Shown here one piece after another: positions 60,015 through 64,000 of a DNA stretch of 64,000 nt. Under the pieces are notes generated by a model that had not been told where the DNA came from, made no database searches, and saw only the letters and a list, made by a program, of their open reading frames with translations. Positions within the stretch are counted from its first letter, which is position 1; each line of letters opens with the position of its first letter. The stretch is from NCBI RefSeq assembly GCF_004331265.1, contig NZ_SJOO01000014.1, positions 1-64,000 on the forward strand, in the 5' to 3' direction. Both the position numbers and the translations under genes were made by a program. The DNA is from Enterobacter wuhouensis. GTDB lineage: Bacteria > Pseudomonadota > Gammaproteobacteria > Enterobacterales > Enterobacteriaceae.

Positions 60015-61118
60015 TTATTTAGTTAAAGTTGGATTATTGCCACTATTTCGACGCATCCTGCGCTTGATACGCTTAACGAAACGCGCAACTTTCCAGGCGC
60101 GTTTAATGCAATAGCCATACAGGGAAAACGCAAGCAAGAACAATACCAACATAACCCACTCAGGAATAAAGTGGGCATATTCCGCTGCCACGCCAATCCC
60201 CGCAAGAATAGCAGCCGCCAGCGTAATAAGCACAAAAGCCTGACGGGAAGTAAATCCTGCTCGCATGATCAAATGATGAATATGCTGTCGGTCGGCTGAG
60301 AAAGGACTCATCCCTTTACGCAGGCGGCGATACATAATTGCCACCATATCCATTAGCGGAATGGCAATGATCCATAGCGCAGTTACCGGGCTAATTGGAT
60401 GAACCTTACCCTGCGTGGTTTCAAGCAAGATCCAGATGATGGTAAATCCAATAAGCGTGCTGCCCGCATCGCCCATGAAGACTTTGTAGCGACGCCCAAG
60501 CACACCAAGATTCAACAGGATATAAGGCAGAATGGCGGCAATCATAGCGAAACACCACATGGCGAGACTGTATTGCCCATCAAACCACAAAATCATACCG
60601 ATAGCAGCAAATGAGACGCAGGAGAGTCCCCCCAGCAGGCCATCAATGCCATCCACCATATTGAACGCGTTTATCGCAACCCACACGGCAAAAAGGGTAA
60701 GGAAATAGCCAAACGGGCCAAGCACCATCTCCCATGAGCCAACGATGTAGCCCAGACTGCTGAGATGCAGTTTTGCAACCACCATCATCGCGATACCGAC
60801 CGCCGCCTGAACAAAAGCGCGAATTTTGACGCTGATGTCATAACGATCGTCGAGTGCCCCTACCACGACCAGCACCGTCGCACAAATTAGATACAGTCTG
60901 GCATGCGGAATATAATAATCAGCAATCGCGAAGGCAAAGCAGATGCCCGCAAAAACGGAGATACCGCCCACCAGGGGGATCATGCCTTGATGGCGTTTTC
61001 GGAAGTTGGGTTTATCCACCAGCCCCAGATATTTCGCCACCTTACGTGCCAGAAACAAAAAGCAGGTGGTGAATAAAAAAATACTGGTTAGCTCAGTAAA
61101 CGTATCAAGTAGGTTCAC
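60015..61118 (-). CDS. wecA: Undecaprenyl-phosphate alpha-GlcNAc-1-phosphate transferase WecA
   Basis: Starts ECA (and many O antigens) by moving GlcNAc-1-phosphate to undecaprenyl phosphate. It is an 11-helix inner-membrane enzyme with ALDDRYDI (the DD pair), NAFNMVDGIDGL, VFMGDAGS and the HIHH motif (SADRQHIHHL) of the PNPT family. A GTG start at 61118 (VNLLDTF) gives 367 residues, like E. coli; the TTG six codons upstream is disfavoured. It leads the ECA operon, 240 bp after rho, and may receive read-through from it. Confidence 0.97.
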   Translation of the reverse strand: MNLLDTFTELTSIFLFTTCFLFLARKVAKYLGLVDKPNFRKRHQGMIPLVGGISVFAGICFAFAIADYYIPHARLYLICATVLVVVGALDDRYDISVKIRAFVQAAVGIAMMVVAKLHLSSLGYIVGSWEMVLGPFGYFLTLFAVWVAINAFNMVDGIDGLLGGLSCVSFAAIGMILWFDGQYSLAMWCFAMIAAILPYILLNLGVLGRRYKVFMGDAGSTLIGFTIIWILLETTQGKVHPISPVTALWIIAIPLMDMVAIMYRRLRKGMSPFSADRQHIHHLIMRAGFTSRQAFVLITLAAAILAGIGVAAEYAHFIPEWVMLVLFLLAFSLYGYCIKRAWKVARFVKRIKRRMRRNSGNNPTLTK

Positions 61119-61314
61119 AATGGATGTTCTCAACAAAGTTAGTCAAGGAAGTATAACCACGAAGGCGCCGCGCCTAAAGGCATAAAGCACACCTCTTACA
61201 ATCCCATTTGTTTATTATTCAATCTATTAATGTTTTTTCTCTGCGAATAATCTTATTGTCGCACCGGCTGGTCAAAATTGGCAGTCTGAGGTTATAGCGT
61301 ATAAGCCATAAATG

Positions 61315-61340
61315 AAAAACGCCACGTAAAAACGTGGCGT
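61315..61340 (-). terminator. Terminator of rho
   Basis: ACGCCACGT-TTTT-ACGTGGCGT on the minus strand is followed by TTTTTCATTT, 18 bp after the rho stop codon. The remaining 61137-61314 interval before wecA is an A/T-rich leader with no ORF. Confidence 0.88.
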
Positions 61341-61358
61341 TTGCTGGCTTTATTTGCG

Positions 61359-62618
61359 TTACGAGCGTTTCATCATGTCGAAGAAATCGTCGTTGGTTTT
61401 GGTCATCGCCAGTTTATTGATGAGGAATTCCATTGCGTCGATTTCACCCATTGGATGGATGATTTTGCGCAGGATCCACATTTTCTGCAGCTCTTCCTGC
61501 GTGGTGAGCAGCTCTTCTTTACGGGTACCGGAACGGTTGTAGTCGATAGCCGGGAAGACGCGTTTTTCAGCGATTTTACGAGAGAGGTGCAGTTCCATGT
61601 TGCCTGTACCTTTAAACTCTTCGTAGATAACCTCGTCCATTTTGGAGCCGGTATCAATCAGCGCCGTCGCGATGATGGTCAGGCTGCCGCCCTCTTCCAC
61701 GTTACGTGCAGCACCGAAGAAACGCTTCGGACGATGCAGGGCGTTAGCGTCCACACCACCGGTCAGCACTTTACCTGACGCAGGAACAACGGTGTTGTAG
61801 GCACGCGCCAGACGGGTGATGGAGTCGAGCAGGATGATCACGTCTTTCTTGTGCTCAACCAGGCGTTTCGCCTTCTCGATAACCATTTCCGCAACCTGAA
61901 CGTGACGAGATGCCGGTTCGTCGAAGGTAGAAGCCACAACTTCACCTTTAACCAGACGCTGCATCTCGGTCACTTCTTCCGGACGCTCGTCAATCAGCAG
62001 CACCATCAGCACGCAGTCTGGGTGGTTGTACGCGATGCTCTGCGCAATGTTTTGCAGCAGCATGGTTTTACCCGCTTTCGGCGGCGCGACAATAAGACCA
62101 CGCTGACCACGACCAATTGGCGAAGCCAGGTCCAGAACGCGAGCGGTCAAGTCTTCGGTAGAACCGTTACCACGCTCCATGCGCAGGCGAGAGTTCGCGT
62201 GCAGCGGCGTTAAGTTCTCAAACAGGATCTTATTGCGCGAGTTTTCTGGTTTGTCGTAGTTAACTTCGTTAACTTTCAACAGCGCAAAGTAGCGTTCACC
62301 CTCTTTTGGAGGACGAATCTTACCTGAAATGGTGTCACCAGTGCGGAGGTTGAAACGGCGGATTTGGCTAGGGGATACGTAGATGTCGTCAGGGCCGGCG
62401 AGGTAGGAGCTGTCTGCAGAGCGGAGGAAACCAAATCCGTCTTGCAATATCTCCAGCACACCGTCGCCAAAGATATCTTCGCCACTCTTAGCGTGCTGCT
62501 TCAGGATGGCGAAAATGATGTCCTGCTTGCGCATACGAGCCTGGTTTTCCAGCCCCATATTTTCGCCGAGAGTGATCAGCTCAGAAACCGGCGTATTCTT
62601 TAATTCGGTAAGATTCAT
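61359..62618 (-). CDS. rho: Transcription termination factor Rho
   Basis: Hexameric RNA-dependent ATPase that ends untranslated transcripts. It has an N-terminal helix bundle and cold-shock-like primary RNA-binding site (about residues 22-120), then the RecA-type motor with Walker A APPKAGKT, Walker B VIILLDSITRLARAYN, the Q-loop and GTGNMELHLSR. The start at 62618 (MNLTELKNT) gives 419 residues, as in E. coli. It is preceded by a 341-bp leader and is autoregulated in E. coli. Confidence 0.99.
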   Translation of the reverse strand: MNLTELKNTPVSELITLGENMGLENQARMRKQDIIFAILKQHAKSGEDIFGDGVLEILQDGFGFLRSADSSYLAGPDDIYVSPSQIRRFNLRTGDTISGKIRPPKEGERYFALLKVNEVNYDKPENSRNKILFENLTPLHANSRLRMERGNGSTEDLTARVLDLASPIGRGQRGLIVAPPKAGKTMLLQNIAQSIAYNHPDCVLMVLLIDERPEEVTEMQRLVKGEVVASTFDEPASRHVQVAEMVIEKAKRLVEHKKDVIILLDSITRLARAYNTVVPASGKVLTGGVDANALHRPKRFFGAARNVEEGGSLTIIATALIDTGSKMDEVIYEEFKGTGNMELHLSRKIAEKRVFPAIDYNRSGTRKEELLTTQEELQKMWILRKIIHPMGEIDAMEFLINKLAMTKTNDDFFDMMKRS

Positions 62619-62959
62619 AATGGTGTGGGTTCTTAAACTCGGGGTGATACTCGAACTTAATGTTGTGAATGGTATGGCAGGGTCATCCATGCCTGTTTAG
62701 CGGCCATCGACTCATGTCTGTTCGCTGTCTGGTCACAGGGAAAGAACGCAGAACTGAAACGACAAGACGGATTGAGTGACAAGCCCGGAATCTAGCAACT
62801 TCACGCACTGTGTAAGTCAACAACGGGAAGTATCGGGTAAAACAAGATTCAAACAACAAGATATGTTTAAAACGAAGTCATAGCTAACTTAGCACGACTA
62901 AAGCCGGGCGTCCAGAGATCCACACAATTTAGGCGCTCTGGACGCGCAGCCGAGAAACC
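62619..62959 (-). promoter_or_regulatory. rho promoter and leader, with rhoL-like remnants
   Basis: Gene-free interval between trxA and rho. A possible promoter has -35 TTGTTT (62851-62856) and -10 GATACT (62829-62834) with 16-bp spacing. At 62782-62707 the DNA encodes SLNPSCRFSSA in one frame and VTRQRTDMSR in another. Both resemble parts of the E. coli RhoL leader peptide as I remember it, but they are out of register, no ATG starts the first part, and no stop follows the second. Confidence 0.5.
62908..62945 (-). terminator. Hairpin after trxA
   Basis: GCGTCCAGAG and CTCTGGACGC form a 10-bp perfect stem 14 bp beyond the trxA stop. Only a short TTT follows in the trxA direction, so it may act as a weak terminator or as an mRNA 3'-end stabiliser, letting some transcripts reach rho. 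Confidence 0.6.
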
Positions 62960-63289
62960 TTACGCCAGGTTAGCGTCCAGGAACTCTTTCAGTTGACCTT
63001 TGGACAGTGCGCCCACTTTGGTCGCCGCCACTTCACCGTTCTTGAACAGCAGCAGGGTCGGAATGCCACGGATACCGTATTTTGGCGCGGTGCCCGGGTT
63101 CTGGTCGATGTTCAGTTTGGCAACGGTCAGTTTGCCCTGATATTCGTCAGCGATCTCATCCAGAATCGGGGCGATCATTTTGCAAGGACCACACCATTCA
63201 GCCCAGAAATCGACGAGGATCAGCCCGTCAGCCTTAAGTACGTCCGTGTCAAAACTGTCGTCAGTCAGGTGAATAATTTTATCGCTCAT
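62960..63289 (-). CDS. trxA: Thioredoxin 1
   Basis: General dithiol reductant for ribonucleotide reductase, PAPS reductase and methionine sulfoxide reductases. The 109-residue thioredoxin fold has the active site WCGPCK (Cys33 and Cys36) and the cis-Pro in RGIPTLL. The start at 63289 (MSDKIIHLT) matches E. coli; a longer frame to 63364 is not family-like. It is divergent from rhlB, with a 144-bp promoter gap between. Confidence 0.98.
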   Translation of the reverse strand: MSDKIIHLTDDSFDTDVLKADGLILVDFWAEWCGPCKMIAPILDEIADEYQGKLTVAKLNIDQNPGTAPKYGIRGIPTLLLFKNGEVAATKVGALSKGQLKEFLDANLA

Positions 63290-63433
63290 ATATAACTCCA
63301 CAGGAATAAGCCTGGTACGTTGGTTTCGACTCCACCAACGACGTGTTGATGTCGCATTAACCAACTAAAGGTTGACTTTATTTCACCGGATACGCTTTCG
63401 TAAAGCAATAGTAAGCTGATATTCTAACGCACT

Positions 63434-64000
63434 ATGAGCAAAACACACTTAACAGAACAGAAGTTTTCCGACTTCGCCCTGCACCCAAAGGTGATTGAAG
63501 CCCTTGAAACAAAAGGGTTTCATAACTGCACGCCCATTCAGGCTCTCGCCCTGCCGCTGACGCTGGCCGGCCGCGATGTTGCAGGGCAGGCGCAAACCGG
63601 TACTGGCAAAACGATGGCGTTTTTAACGTCAACGTTTCATTATTTACTTTCTCACCCCGCGATTGCAGACCGCAACGTTAACCAGCCGCGCGCGCTAATT
63701 ATGGCCCCGACGCGAGAACTGGCGGTACAGATCCACGCAGACGCGGAACCTCTGGCTCAGGCGACTGGCCTGAAGCTTGGCCTGGCCTATGGCGGCGACG
63801 GCTACGATAAGCAGCTGAAAGTGCTGGAAAGCGGTGTAGATATCCTTATCGGCACCACCGGTCGCCTGATTGATTACGCCAAACAGAATCACATTAACCT
63901 CGGTGCAATCCAGGTTGTGGTGCTGGATGAAGCGGACCGTATGTACGATCTGGGCTTCATTAAAGATATTCGTTGGTTGTTCCGCCGCATGCCTGCTGCC
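63434..64000 (+). CDS. rhlB: ATP-dependent RNA helicase RhlB (5' part)
   Basis: DEAD-box helicase of the RNA degradosome, which unwinds structured RNA for RNase E and PNPase. The window contains the first 189 codons, running off the right edge. The Q motif (FHNCTPIQALALPL), Walker A (AQTGTGKT), PTRELAVQ, TTGRLIDY and DEAD (VVLDEADRMYDLGF) are in order. The ATG at 63434 gives MSKTHLTEQKFSDF, as in E. coli. Confidence 0.97.
   Translation, partial: MSKTHLTEQKFSDFALHPKVIEALETKGFHNCTPIQALALPLTLAGRDVAGQAQTGTGKTMAFLTSTFHYLLSHPAIADRNVNQPRALIMAPTRELAVQIHADAEPLAQATGLKLGLAYGGDGYDKQLKVLESGVDILIGTTGRLIDYAKQNHINLGAIQVVVLDEADRMYDLGFIKDIRWLFRRMPAA

Overview
The window is a chromosomal core segment of an enteric gammaproteobacterium (Enterobacteriaceae), most like Enterobacter or close relatives such as Lelliottia or Leclercia. 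Gene order follows the Escherichia coli 84-86 min region (rrnA-hemG ... rho-trxA-rhlB) almost gene for gene, with proteins very close to the E. coli family members as I know them. It differs by lacking yigF/yigG, aslA/aslB and rffG/rffH, by carrying an extra MFS-type transporter gene, and by having Enterobacter-style REP elements (GCCGGGT...ACCCGGC). Genus is an inference; species cannot be resolved from the sequence alone.

Layout. 1-235: tandem rRNA promoters P2 and P1, reading leftward off the edge. 236-4229: hemG-trkH-yigZ-pepQ, leftward (protoporphyrinogen oxidation, K+ uptake, peptide turnover). 4420-7782: fadBA, rightward, behind a FadR operator. 7944-10181: fre and ubiD; 10352: rfaH. 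10840-16325: tatD-tatC-tatB-tatA and ubiB-ubiJ-ubiE (twin-arginine export and ubiquinone synthesis). 16392-19817: rmuC, udp and divergent dlhH, with a CRP/CytR-type udp control region. 19867-29131: metE/metR, yigM, yigL, pldB, rhtB, rhtC, recQ. 29222-36044: pldA, yigI, rarD, corA with its leader, uvrD, yigB. 36044-39167: xerC, yigA, dapF, lptM, cyaY. 39259-46247: cyaA and the divergent hemCDXY operon. 46417-48586: an unrecognised MFS transporter gene, the small RNA GlmZ with its sigma-54/GlrR control region, and four tRNA genes (transcribed argX-hisR-leuT-proM). 48704-50074: yifK. 50271-61118: the enterobacterial common antigen (ECA) operon wecA-wzzE-wecB-wecC-wecD-wecE-wzxE-wecF-wzyE-wecG. 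61359 to the end: rho, trxA and the start of rhlB.

How it works together. Most of the window is housekeeping: lipid A-independent surface polysaccharide (ECA), haem and quinone synthesis, fatty acid degradation, methionine synthesis, DNA repair and dimer resolution, and Tat export. The regulatory layers readable in the DNA are FadR (fadB), MetJ/MetR (metE-metR), CRP (udp, cyaA), LexA (uvrD), a Mg2+-sensing leader (corA), sigma-54/GlrR (glmZ) and a probable GcvB target (yifK).

I saw no phage, insertion sequence, CRISPR array, defence island or toxin system. The most informative departures are the missing rffGH pair inside the ECA operon, the transporter gene at the usual aslBA site with a dyad operator, the elaborate glmZ promoter region, a disrupted-looking rho leader ORF, and a tRNA-Leu gene one base short in its C-run.
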